A stretch of 64,000 nt of DNA, from NCBI RefSeq assembly GCF_902712855.1, contig NZ_LR743507.1, positions 4,264,001 through 4,328,000 on the forward strand, in the 5' to 3' direction. The notes under the pieces were generated by a model. That model ran no database searches. It was given only the letters and a program-made list of their open reading frames with translations, and was not told the DNA's origin. Positions within the stretch are counted from its first letter, which is position 1, and every line of letters begins with the position of its first letter. Shown here piece after piece: positions 44,842-53,155 of this stretch. Origin of the DNA: Variovorax paradoxus (GTDB lineage: Bacteria > Pseudomonadota > Gammaproteobacteria > Burkholderiales > Burkholderiaceae_C). Position numbers and translations under genes: made by a program.

Positions 44842-45747
44842 ATGGGAATCAGCCAATACATCAAGGAAATCGGCCGCGGCGCGCGAGGCGCCAGGCCGCT
44901 CACGCGCGAAGCGGCCACCGATCTCTTCGGCCAGGTGCTGGACGGCACCGTCACCGACCTGGAGCTCGGCGCCTTCTGCCTGGCCATGCGCATCAAGGGC
45001 GAGACGCCCGAGGAGATGGCCGGCTTCCTCGACGCCACCCACGCGCGGCTGGAGCGAATCCCGCCCGGTGACCGCCCGCTGGTGGTGCTGCCCAGCTACA
45101 ACGGCGCACGCAAGCTCCCGGTGCTCACGCCGCTGCTGGCGCTGCTGCTGGCGCGCGAAGGCCTGCCGGTGCTGGTGCATGGCAGCGCCAGCGAAACCTC
45201 CCGCGTGCTGGCGTCGAACGTGCTCGCCGCACTCGGCGTGACGCCGATGACCGCCATCCGCCCCGTCGCCAGCGGCGAAGCGGCCTTCGCGCCCACCGAG
45301 CTGCTGAACCCCGCCCTGAAGCGCCTGCTCGACGTGCGCCGCGTGGTCGGCCTGCGCAATCCGGGCCACAGCGTGGTGAAGCTGATGCAGCCCGGCGCCG
45401 GCTCCTGCGTGGTGGTGGCCAGCTACACGCATCCCGAATACGCACGCACCATGGGCGAGACCTTCGAGCTCACGGCCATGACCGCCCTGCTCTCGCGCGG
45501 CCTCGAAGGCGAAGTGGTGTCCGACCCACGCCGCACCGCGCAGATCGACGGCTTCGTGCGCGGCGTGCGCACCGAACTGCAGGCCCAGCAGCCCGGCACC
45601 GCCGCGGACGTGCCCGGCCTGCCCAGGGAGATCGACGTCGCCACCACCGCCGACTACACGCGCCGCGTGCTGGCCGGCGAGCTTCCCGTACCCGAGGCCA
45701 TCGCGACGCAGGTCGGGCACATCACGCAACTGGCATCCCACGCATGA
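44842..45747 (+). CDS. ybiB: YbiB/TrpD2-type DNA-binding protein (glycosyltransferase family 3 fold)
   Basis: A 301-aa protein with the anthranilate phosphoribosyltransferase fold, starting MGISQYIKEIGRGARGARPLT. The helical N-terminal domain contains DLELGAFCLAMRIKGETPEEM, followed by the alpha/beta domain with VLVHGSASETSR in place of the PRPP-binding loop. E. coli YbiB binds nucleic acids and lacks the transferase activity; the same is assumed here. It overlaps the methyltransferase gene by 4 bp (ATGA), linking it to siroheme synthesis and nitrate assimilation by context only. Confidence 0.85.
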   Translation: MGISQYIKEIGRGARGARPLTREAATDLFGQVLDGTVTDLELGAFCLAMRIKGETPEEMAGFLDATHARLERIPPGDRPLVVLPSYNGARKLPVLTPLLALLLAREGLPVLVHGSASETSRVLASNVLAALGVTPMTAIRPVASGEAAFAPTELLNPALKRLLDVRRVVGLRNPGHSVVKLMQPGAGSCVVVASYTHPEYARTMGETFELTAMTALLSRGLEGEVVSDPRRTAQIDGFVRGVRTELQAQQPGTAADVPGLPREIDVATTADYTRRVLAGELPVPEAIATQVGHITQLASHA

Positions 45748-46556
45748 ACAACAACGCCCACCCCACCCTGCCTTTCATCACCGGACGCTGCACGCTGGTG
45801 GGCGCCGGCCCCGGCGACCCGGAACTGCTGACGGTCAAGGCCGTGAAGGCGATCCAGGCCGCCACCGTGCTGCTGGTCGACGACCTCGTGAACGACGAGA
45901 TCCTGGCCTATGCCCGCCCCGGCGCGCGCATCGTGCACGTGGGCAAGCGCGGCGGCTGCAAGAGCACGCCACAGGCCTTCATCGAGCGGCTGATGATCAC
46001 CGCGGTGCGCGAAGGCGAGACCGTGGTGCGGCTCAAGGGCGGCGACCCGTTCATATTCGGGCGCGGCGGCGAGGAGGTCGAACACCTGCGCGAGGCCGGC
46101 ATCGAATGCGTGGTGGTCAACGGCATCACCGCCGGCCTGGCCGCGGTGAGCGGGCTGGGCGTGCCGCTCACGCACCGCGACCATGCCCAGGGCGTGGTGT
46201 TCGTCACCGGCCACGCGAAGACGGGCGCCGGCGCCGCCGAGGAGCCGACCGACTGGCGCGCGCTGGCCGCCATGGCGCACGACGCACGGCTCACGCTGGT
46301 GATCTACATGGGCGTGTCGGGTGCAGCCCACATCGAGCGCGAACTGCTGCACGGCCTGCCGGCGGACACGCCGGCGGCCGTCGTCCAGCATGCGAGCCTG
46401 CCGCACCAGCGGCACGTCGCGACCACGCTGGGCCGGTTGAAGAGCAGCATCGCCGAAGCCGGACTGGCGAGCCCCGCGGTGATCGTCGTGGGCGACGTGC
46501 TGCGCGGCCTCGCCGCGGCCGAGCTGCCGGCGAGCACGGGCAGGTTCGGCACCTGA
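45744..46556 (+). CDS. cobA: Uroporphyrinogen-III C-methyltransferase
   Basis: SAM-dependent enzyme converting uroporphyrinogen III to precorrin-2, the first step to siroheme, 270 aa. Motifs: VGAGPGDPELLTVKA, VHVGKRGGCKSTPQ, VVRLKGGDPFIFGRGGEE, VNGITAGLAAV and PLTHRD. The dehydrogenase/ferrochelatase half of CysG is absent, so siroheme completion needs another gene. Its location behind nasA implies supply of siroheme for nitrite reductase, although none is encoded nearby. Confidence 0.95.
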   Translation: MNNNAHPTLPFITGRCTLVGAGPGDPELLTVKAVKAIQAATVLLVDDLVNDEILAYARPGARIVHVGKRGGCKSTPQAFIERLMITAVREGETVVRLKGGDPFIFGRGGEEVEHLREAGIECVVVNGITAGLAAVSGLGVPLTHRDHAQGVVFVTGHAKTGAGAAEEPTDWRALAAMAHDARLTLVIYMGVSGAAHIERELLHGLPADTPAAVVQHASLPHQRHVATTLGRLKSSIAEAGLASPAVIVVGDVLRGLAAAELPASTGRFGT

Positions 46557-46650
46557 GTCCGAGGCGGCCGCGCCGCCGTCCCCCGCAGCCGCGGACCGGC
46601 CGCACCCCGGATTGGTGCGGCGTGGCATGGATCGTGCTGAGCCACCGGCA

Positions 46651-47769
46651 ATGAATGCCGTCGCCACGCCCGTCCCCGCCGCCGTCGAGATCGTCGCGCT
46701 GACCAAGCGCTACGCACCCGGTACCCCGGCCGCCGTCGACCAGATCGATCTGCGCATCGCCAGCGGCAGCTACTGCTGCCTGCTGGGACCGTCGGGCTGC
46801 GGCAAGAGCACCACGCTGCGCATGATCGCCGGCCACGAGTCGGTGAGCAGCGGCGACATCCTGCTGGACAACCGCAACATCACCAACCTGCCCGCTGCCG
46901 CGCGCGGCACGGCGATGATGTTCCAGAGCTTCGCGCTCTTCCCGCACCTTTCGGCCACCGACAACGTGGCCTTCAGCCTGAAGATGAAAGGCATCGGCAA
47001 GGCCGAGCGCCAGAAGCGCGCCAGCGATCTGCTGGAGCGTGTCGCCATGGGCCATCTGGCGGCGCGCAAGCCCGGCGAGCTTTCGGGAGGCCAGCAGCAG
47101 CGCGTGGCGCTGGCGCGTGCGCTCATCACCGAGCCGCGCGTGCTGCTGCTCGACGAGCCGCTGTCGGCGCTCGATCCGTTCCTGCGCATCCAGATGCGCG
47201 CCGAGCTGCGGCGCTGGCAGAAGGAGCTGGGGCTGACCTTCGTGCACGTCACGCACTCTCAGGAAGAGGCGATGGCGCTGGCCGACACCATGGTGGTGAT
47301 GAACCACGGGGTGATCGAGCAGGTCGGCTCGCCGCACGCCATCTACAACCACCCGGCCAGCGAGTTTGTGGCGCGGTTCATGGGCGGGCACAACGTGTTC
47401 GACACCCCTGGCGGAGCCATCGCCGTGCGCAGCGACCACATGCGGATCGCGCCCGCGTCGGACGCCGGCGAGTCCGGCGGACTTGCCGCCACCGTGACCG
47501 ACGTCGAATACCAGGGCACCTACGTGCTGCTCGGCCTGGCGCTGGATGCCGCAGCGCCGGCGCGCCAGGGCGTCTCGGTGCTGCTTGGCGAGGCGGCCTT
47601 TCTGGCAAAGCCCTACGCGCCGGGCGATGCCGTGCGCCTGTCGTGGGCCGATGCCGATGCACGCCCCCTGGGCCCGGGCGTCAAGCCGCCGGGGCAGCGC
47701 ACCCCCGCGACGGCACCCGCCCCCGCAGCGCGGCGCGACGACAACGCCGCGATCGCCATGACGCTCTGA
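46651..47769 (+). CDS. PotA-like ABC transporter ATP-binding protein (polyamine/amide type)
   Basis: ATPase of 372 aa with Walker A GPSGCGKST (about 47), FQSFALFPHLSATDNVAF Q-loop, signature LSGGQQQRV (about 145), Walker B LLLLDEPLSALDP and HVTHSQEEA. A C-terminal TOBE-like regulatory domain extends to about 345, then a Pro/Ala-rich tail. It is the first of four genes encoding a spermidine/putrescine-family importer. ATG 46651 is preferred over the longer frame because homology starts shortly after. Confidence 0.9.
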   Translation: MNAVATPVPAAVEIVALTKRYAPGTPAAVDQIDLRIASGSYCCLLGPSGCGKSTTLRMIAGHESVSSGDILLDNRNITNLPAAARGTAMMFQSFALFPHLSATDNVAFSLKMKGIGKAERQKRASDLLERVAMGHLAARKPGELSGGQQQRVALARALITEPRVLLLDEPLSALDPFLRIQMRAELRRWQKELGLTFVHVTHSQEEAMALADTMVVMNHGVIEQVGSPHAIYNHPASEFVARFMGGHNVFDTPGGAIAVRSDHMRIAPASDAGESGGLAATVTDVEYQGTYVLLGLALDAAAPARQGVSVLLGEAAFLAKPYAPGDAVRLSWADADARPLGPGVKPPGQRTPATAPAPAARRDDNAAIAMTL

Positions 47770-47863
47770 GCGCGCAGCAGCCTCACAGCGCGACACCGAA
47801 CAGGATTTTTCACCCGTCCCTTCCCAGCCACTCTTCAGCCACTTCTTTCACGGAGACTTTGCA

Positions 47864-49132
47864 ATGACCGACCCCATCGAATCGTCCCCCGGCTTCAAGC
47901 GCCGCACGCTGCTGCAGGGCACCGCCGGCATCCTGGCCACGGGCATCGCGCCCTTCGTGCACGCACAGGAAAAGATCGTGCTGCGCTACCTGGGCACCGC
48001 GGTGAACCAGGACAAGGCCATCGCCGAGAAGTTCAAGGCCGACACCGGCATCGAGATCCAGTACGTGGCCGTGACCACCGACGACGTGACCAAGCGCGCC
48101 GTGACCGCGCCCAACAGCTTCGACCTGATCGATACCGAGTTCTTCTCGCTCAAGAAGATCGTGCCGACCGGCAACCTCAAGGGCATCGACACGAAGCGCG
48201 TGAAGAATGCGGACAAGATCACCTCGCTGTTCACCAAGGGCGAAGTGGCCGGCAAGAAGGTGGGCGACCAGGGCACGGCGCCGGTGAAGGTGATCTACCT
48301 CGAGGGCGAGAAGAGCAAGGCCTTCGCCAAGGCGGCCACGCAGTACATGTCGCTCATCCCGACGACCTACAACGCCGACACGCTGGGCATCCGCCCCGAC
48401 CTCATCAAGCGCCCCATCGGCTCGTGGGCCGAACTGCTGAACCCCGAGTTCAAGGGCAAGACCGCGATCCTGAACATTCCCTCGATCGGCATCATGGACG
48501 CCGCGATGGTGGTGGAAGCCAAGGGCATCCACAAGTACGCCGACAAGGGCAACATGACCAAGGCCGAGATCGACCTGACGATCAAGACCCTCATCGAAGC
48601 CAAGAAGGCCGGCCAGTTCCGCGCGCTGTGGAAGGACTTCAACGAATCGGTCAACCTCATGGCCTCAGGCGAAGTGGTGATCCAGTCGATGTGGTCGCCC
48701 GCTGTCACGGCCGTACGCGGCAAGGGCATCGACTGCACCTTCCAGCCCCTGAAGGAAGGCTATCGCGCCTGGGCCTCGGGCTTCGGCCTGCCGGCCACGC
48801 TCTCCGGCAAGAAGCTCGATGGCGCTTATGAGTTCATCAACTGGTTCCTGGACGGCTGGGCGGGCGCCTACCTGAACCGCCAGGGCTACTACAGCGCCGT
48901 GCTGGACACTGCCAAGACGAAGATGGAAGCCTACGAGTGGGCCTACTGGATGGAGGGCAAGGCCGCGGCGCAAGACATCAAGAGCCCGCAGGGCGACGTG
49001 ATCGCCAAGGCCGGCTCGGTGCGCGACGGCGGCAGCTACGAGCAGCGTATGGGCGGCATCGCCTGCTGGAACGCGGTGATGGACGAGAACGAATACATGG
49101 TCAGGAAGTGGAACGAGTTTGTGGCGGCGTGA
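47864..49132 (+). CDS. Polyamine-family ABC transporter substrate-binding protein
   Basis: Periplasmic binding protein, 422 aa. A Tat-like FKRRTLLQGT (11-20) and a signal peptide ending near AQEKIVLRY mark it as exported, possibly folded. The body is of the extracellular solute-binding family 1/PotD type, with LNPEFKGKTAILNIPSIG. It is longer than PotD (about 350), so the ligand may be different from putrescine/spermidine. GGAGAC lies before ATG 47864. It precedes the two permease genes and is separated from the first by a palindromic repeat. Confidence 0.88.
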   Translation: MTDPIESSPGFKRRTLLQGTAGILATGIAPFVHAQEKIVLRYLGTAVNQDKAIAEKFKADTGIEIQYVAVTTDDVTKRAVTAPNSFDLIDTEFFSLKKIVPTGNLKGIDTKRVKNADKITSLFTKGEVAGKKVGDQGTAPVKVIYLEGEKSKAFAKAATQYMSLIPTTYNADTLGIRPDLIKRPIGSWAELLNPEFKGKTAILNIPSIGIMDAAMVVEAKGIHKYADKGNMTKAEIDLTIKTLIEAKKAGQFRALWKDFNESVNLMASGEVVIQSMWSPAVTAVRGKGIDCTFQPLKEGYRAWASGFGLPATLSGKKLDGAYEFINWFLDGWAGAYLNRQGYYSAVLDTAKTKMEAYEWAYWMEGKAAAQDIKSPQGDVIAKAGSVRDGGSYEQRMGGIACWNAVMDENEYMVRKWNEFVAA

Positions 49133-49138
49133 AGTTGG

Positions 49139-49236
49139 CTACCCCCCGAATCTCCGCGCACTTCGTGTCGCTTCGGATCCCCCCCAAGGGGGGCAACACC
49201 AGCGGCCCGGCAAAGCCGGTTCCGCGGTGTTTCCCG
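49139..49236. repeat. Palindromic intergenic repeat, copy A
   Basis: It comprises a CGCACTTCGTGTCGCTTCGG segment, CCCCCCC-AA-GGGGGG, then AACACC...GGTGTT enclosing CCGGC-AAA-GCCGG. Copy B, of the same architecture, lies in the next intergenic gap. It separates the binding-protein gene from the first permease gene and may modulate mRNA stability or reduce permease expression. Confidence 0.65.
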
Positions 49237-49274
49237 AACATGCTTCGCTGCGCTCGCACTGGAGAGAGCTACAA

Positions 49275-50180
49275 GTGAGCAGCAACCCGGCCGTCGAGAA
49301 ATCGCCTGGAGGCATCGCCGCATGGTGGCAGGCAGCGCCGTTCGCGCTGGTGTTCCTGTTGTTCTTCCTGGTTCCGCTGGCGCTGGTCGCGATGGTCAGC
49401 CTGTGGAATTTCAACGAGTACGAACTGATCCCGGCCGTCACGCTGCGCAACTACCTGAGCCTGTTCGAGGGATGCTCGCGCCTCACCGACAACGGCGACC
49501 TGTGCGTCACGCTCAACACCTACCTGAGCACCTTCAAGTTCTGCTTGCTGGTGTGGGGCATCACGCTGCTGGTCGGATTCTCGGTGGCGTACTTCCTGGC
49601 GTTTCATGTGCGCTCGTCGACGGTGCAGACGGTGCTGTTCGTGCTCTGCACGGTGCCGTTCTGGACATCGAACGTGATCCGCATGATCTCGTGGGTGCCG
49701 CTTCTGGGTCGCAACGGCCTGGTCAACCAGGCGCTGATGGGCACGGGCCTCGTGAACCAGCCGGTGGAATGGCTGCTGTTCTCCGATTTTTCGGTGGTGC
49801 TGGCCTTCGTGCACCTCTACACCATGTTCATGATCGTGCCGATCTTCAACAGCATGATGCGCATCGACCGCTCGCTCCTCGAAGCGGCGAGCGACGCGGG
49901 CGCCTCGGGCTGGCAGACGCTGTGGAACGTGGTGGTGCCGCTGTCGCGCACCGGCATCCTGATCGGCTCGATCTTCGTCATCACCATCGTGATGGGCGAC
50001 TTCGTGACCATCGGCGTGATGGGCGGGCAGCAGATCGCGTCGATCGGAAAGATCATCCAGGTTCAGACCTCGTACCTGCAGTTCCCGCTGGCCGCGGCGA
50101 ACGCGATGATCCTGCTGGCCGTGGTGCTGATGATCATCTGGGGACTGACCCGGCTGGTCGACATACGCAAGGAACTCTAG
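49275..50180 (+). CDS. Polyamine-family ABC transporter permease (PotB-like)
   Basis: Inner-membrane permease, 301 aa, about six TMs. The EAA loop is LLEAASDAGASGWQTLWNVVVPLS (about 196-219). The C-terminus ends LVDIRKEL. GTG 49275 is chosen because GGAGAGAG stands 8 bp upstream and the hydrophobic homology begins shortly after; the frame is open further upstream through the palindromic repeat, which is unlikely to be translated. It pairs with the following PotC-like permease. Confidence 0.88.
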   Translation: MSSNPAVEKSPGGIAAWWQAAPFALVFLLFFLVPLALVAMVSLWNFNEYELIPAVTLRNYLSLFEGCSRLTDNGDLCVTLNTYLSTFKFCLLVWGITLLVGFSVAYFLAFHVRSSTVQTVLFVLCTVPFWTSNVIRMISWVPLLGRNGLVNQALMGTGLVNQPVEWLLFSDFSVVLAFVHLYTMFMIVPIFNSMMRIDRSLLEAASDAGASGWQTLWNVVVPLSRTGILIGSIFVITIVMGDFVTIGVMGGQQIASIGKIIQVQTSYLQFPLAAANAMILLAVVLMIIWGLTRLVDIRKEL

Positions 50181-50181
50181 A

Positions 50182-50264
50182 AATGATCCCCCCTCGCTCG
50201 TCGCTTCGCGTATCGCGGCCCCCCGAAGAGGGGCCTCAGTGCCTTCTGGCGTCCGGGCGGCACT
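50182..50264. repeat. Palindromic intergenic repeat, copy B
   Basis: It contains CGTCGCTTCGCG, then CCCCCCG-AAG-AGGGG and AGTGCC...GGCACT. This matches copy A in layout (CGCTTCG box, C-run/G-run hairpin, second hairpin) with diverged arms. It sits between the two permease genes. Confidence 0.6.
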
Positions 50265-50267
50265 GAC

Positions 50268-51158
50268 ATGCAGACGCCCATCAGCGCACAGCGCGCCCCC
50301 GGCTTCTGGCCGCTGGCCACGGTGTTCGCGCTCTTCGTGCTGTTCCTCTACGGCCCGATGATCACGATCTTCGTCCTGAGCTTCCAGGGCCCCGAGGGCG
50401 GCCTGACCTTCCCGCTGCGCGGCGTGTCGCTGCACTGGTTCCACAAGCTGGCCGAGGGACTGGGCACGGTGGACATCGGCGCTGCGTTCCGGCGCTCGCT
50501 GGCGCTCGGGGCCGTGGTGATGGGCTTCACCGTAGTGCTGTCGGTGCTGGCCGGGCTCGCATTCCGCAAGAAGCTGGCGGGCAGCAACGCGCTGTTCTTC
50601 GTGACGGTGGCGAGCCTGATCATGCCGTCGATCATCATCTCGCTGGGCATCGGACTGCAGTTCCGCCTGCTCGACACCGGCATCAAGAGCGTGCTCACGG
50701 CCATGGATGCGACCTCGCTGCTCGAGGGCTACGGTACCGCGCTGGGCCTGTTCAGCTCGGCGCTCGGCGCGCACCTGACCTGGACCCTGCCCTTCGGCCT
50801 GCTCATCATGTTCGCGGTGTTCAACCGCTTCAACCCGGCCTACGAGGAAGCCGCGCGCGACCTAGGCGCCACGCCCTGGCAGGCGTTCCGCTTCGTGGTG
50901 CTGCCGCTGATCGGGCCGTCGATCGTGGGCATCGGCATGTTCGGCTTCACGCTGTCGTGGGACGAGATCGCCCGCACATCGCAGGCCATCGGCGACGTCA
51001 ACACGCTGCCGCTGGAGCTGCAGGGGTTGACCTCGACCGTGACCACGCCGTCGATCTATGCCCTCGGCACGGTGACGACCGTGGTGTCGCTGCTGGTCAT
51101 GGCGCTCGCGCTGGGCGCCGCGGCGCTGCTGCGGCGCCGCGCCGTGCGCAGGCCGTGA
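50268..51158 (+). CDS. Polyamine-family ABC transporter permease (PotC-like)
   Basis: Second permease, 296 aa, about six TMs. The EAA loop is YEEAARDLGATPWQAFRFVVLPL (about 191-213), followed by FTLSWDEIARTSQAIG. The C-terminus is basic (RRRAVRRP). It is the last gene of the ATPase-SBP-permease-permease cluster, with the complete set of parts for an importer. Ligand unknown; the neighbouring nitrate cluster suggests, but does not show, a nitrogen source. Confidence 0.89.
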   Translation: MQTPISAQRAPGFWPLATVFALFVLFLYGPMITIFVLSFQGPEGGLTFPLRGVSLHWFHKLAEGLGTVDIGAAFRRSLALGAVVMGFTVVLSVLAGLAFRKKLAGSNALFFVTVASLIMPSIIISLGIGLQFRLLDTGIKSVLTAMDATSLLEGYGTALGLFSSALGAHLTWTLPFGLLIMFAVFNRFNPAYEEAARDLGATPWQAFRFVVLPLIGPSIVGIGMFGFTLSWDEIARTSQAIGDVNTLPLELQGLTSTVTTPSIYALGTVTTVVSLLVMALALGAAALLRRRAVRRP

Positions 51159-51225
51159 GCGTTTTCCTACAGCCCCCTCTAAAATCGCGCTCCAACAAAA
51201 GCGCAAGCAAAAAAGAGAGGTGGGC

Positions 51226-52356
51226 ATGCTCGACATCGACAAACTCAACGAATTCACCCAGAACCACGGCGAGCTGCGCCGCGGGCAGGGGCTGGTCACC
51301 GGCACCATCGCGCTGAGCCTGGCCATCCTGTGCTTCCTGGGCGTGCTGGCCTTCCACTTCCCCCAGTACCTCACCACGCCCGAGCTGCGCAAGAGCTACA
51401 ACGTGGACGTGATGCGATTCATTCTGCTGGCGGCGCTGGTCATCTCCGGCGGCCTGTCGCTGGTGAACATCATCTTCAACCGCTCCCGCTGGCTCTCCTC
51501 GGCGGCGTTCCTGCTGGTGGCCGCCTCGGCGCTGCTGGGCGGCCACAAGGTGCCGGTGCACGACTTCGCGGACAACACGCCGTACATCGGGCTGGACTGG
51601 TTCATCCTGGACCTGCTGGGCTCGTCGCTGATCTTCATCTTCATCGAGAAGCTCTTCGCGCTGCGCAAGGACCAGCCGGTGTTCCGCGAAGAGTGGCAGA
51701 CCGACTTCCACCACTTCGTGGTGAACCACATGATCGTCGGCTTCGTGCTGCTGGCCACCAACCTCATGGTGCACAAGCTGTTCGGCTGGGCCGCCAACGA
51801 CGGCATCCGCGGCTGGGTGGGCAACCTGCCGTTCTGGGCGGGTCTGCTGCTGATCATCCTGGTGGCCGACCTGGTGCAGTACTGGACGCACCGCGCCTAC
51901 CACGAGGTGCCCGTGCTGTGGCGCCTGCACGCGGTGCACCACAGCGTGAAGAGCATGGACTGGATGGCGGGCTCGCGCCAGCACATCCTGGAGCTGCTGA
52001 TCACGCGCACGCTGGTGCTGGCGCCCATCTACGTGCTGGGCTTCAGCAAGGAAGTGATCGACGCGTACATCGTGGTGGTCGGCTTCCAGGCGGTGTTCAA
52101 CCACTGCAACGTGAGCGTGCGGCTCGGCCCGCTGCGCTACATCGTCGTGACGCCCAACTTCCACCACTGGCACCACAGCCAGGACATCGAGGCGCTCGAC
52201 AAGAACTATGCGGCGCACTACGCGTTCCTCGACTACATCTTCGGCACGGCCGTGAAGAGCACCAAGCTCTGGCCCGAGAAGTACGGCGTGCTGGGCGACT
52301 ACGTGCCCAACGGCTTCTTCAAGCAGCTGAAGTTCCCGTTCGTCTGGAAGGGCTGA
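51226..52356 (+). CDS. Membrane fatty acid hydroxylase/sterol desaturase family protein
   Basis: A 376-aa polytopic membrane di-iron oxygenase-like protein. N-terminal TMs (about 25-120) precede the FA_hydroxylase domain, whose His boxes HRAYH (about 223), HAVHH (about 237) and HHWHH (about 313) provide iron ligands. Members hydroxylate or desaturate lipids; the exact reaction is unknown. AGAGAGG 5 bp upstream favours ATG 51226 over GTG 51220. Its stop overlaps the next gene's ATG by one base (TGATG). Confidence 0.88.
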   Translation: MLDIDKLNEFTQNHGELRRGQGLVTGTIALSLAILCFLGVLAFHFPQYLTTPELRKSYNVDVMRFILLAALVISGGLSLVNIIFNRSRWLSSAAFLLVAASALLGGHKVPVHDFADNTPYIGLDWFILDLLGSSLIFIFIEKLFALRKDQPVFREEWQTDFHHFVVNHMIVGFVLLATNLMVHKLFGWAANDGIRGWVGNLPFWAGLLLIILVADLVQYWTHRAYHEVPVLWRLHAVHHSVKSMDWMAGSRQHILELLITRTLVLAPIYVLGFSKEVIDAYIVVVGFQAVFNHCNVSVRLGPLRYIVVTPNFHHWHHSQDIEALDKNYAAHYAFLDYIFGTAVKSTKLWPEKYGVLGDYVPNGFFKQLKFPFVWKG

Positions 52357-53144
52357 TGCGCATCGCTTCCCGAACCGCCGCGGCCATCGTCGCGGCGGGC
52401 GCCGCCCTGCTGCTCACGGCCTGCGCCACCCGCCTCGACCTGCCTTCGAAGGACAACGGCCTGCGCCTGCGGGTGCAGAGCTCGGTGATCGCGCCGGGCA
52501 ACGGCGGCGAACTCATCGCCGCCGAGGCACTGGAGCCGGGCGACATCCTCCTCACCTCGATCGCCACGGTGAATTCGTTCGGCATCCGGCTGGGCACCTT
52601 CTCGCCGGTGAGCCACGCGGTGCTGTACCTCGGCGACGGCCAGATCGCCGAAGCCGTGGGCACAGGCGTGCGCGCGCGGCCACTGGCCGAGGTGGTCGAC
52701 GAAGAACAGATGGTGGTGGCGTTCAGGGTGCCGGGCGTGGATACGGCCGCCGCCGGACGCATGCGCGACTGGGCCATGTCGCAGGTCGGCGTGCGCTACA
52801 ACACCGTGGGCGTGCTGCTGAACGCGCCCTTCGTGCTGAACCGCCGCCTGTGCGAACTGCCGCTGGTGCCCACCGCGGTCAGCCATTACTGCATGAGCGG
52901 CATGGCGATGGTGCAACTGGGCGCGAGCCGCGACGACCAGTTCTTCTGCTCGCAGTTCGTGCTCGAGGCCTACAACCGCGCGGGCCTGCCGATCACCAGC
53001 GCCGACCCGCGCTGGGTGAGCCCGGCCGACCTGCTGCACATGCGCGAGGGCGACGTGCCCTCGATCGCCGCCACGCAGCCGCTGCGCTACGTGGGACACC
53101 TCAAGTACAACCCCCCGCCGCTGCTGGCGGCGGACGGCCCTTGA
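52356..53144 (+). CDS. YiiX-like lipoprotein with permuted NlpC/P60-papain fold
   Basis: A 262-aa lipoprotein: signal peptide with lipobox LTAC (about 20-23). The permuted papain-like domain shows EPGDILLTS, SHAVLYLGDG (His) and FFCSQFVLEAYNRAG (catalytic Cys) in the order expected for the YaeF/YiiX group. It could be an amidase/acyltransferase acting on lipids or peptidoglycan. It is translationally coupled to the preceding hydroxylase, hinting at envelope-lipid remodelling; this is inference. Confidence 0.82.
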   Translation: MRIASRTAAAIVAAGAALLLTACATRLDLPSKDNGLRLRVQSSVIAPGNGGELIAAEALEPGDILLTSIATVNSFGIRLGTFSPVSHAVLYLGDGQIAEAVGTGVRARPLAEVVDEEQMVVAFRVPGVDTAAAGRMRDWAMSQVGVRYNTVGVLLNAPFVLNRRLCELPLVPTAVSHYCMSGMAMVQLGASRDDQFFCSQFVLEAYNRAGLPITSADPRWVSPADLLHMREGDVPSIAATQPLRYVGHLKYNPPPLLAADGP

Positions 53145-53155
53145 GCGCGGCCGGC

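Noticed and set aside
46623..46638. Sigma-54-like TGGCATGGATCGTGCT, with GCACC-N7-GGTGC upstream, before the PotA-like gene
   Set aside because: The -24/-12 spacing is right but two consensus bases are wrong, and the implied start (about 46649) would leave only 2 nt before the ATG. The upstream dyad has a 7-bp rather than 5-bp centre.
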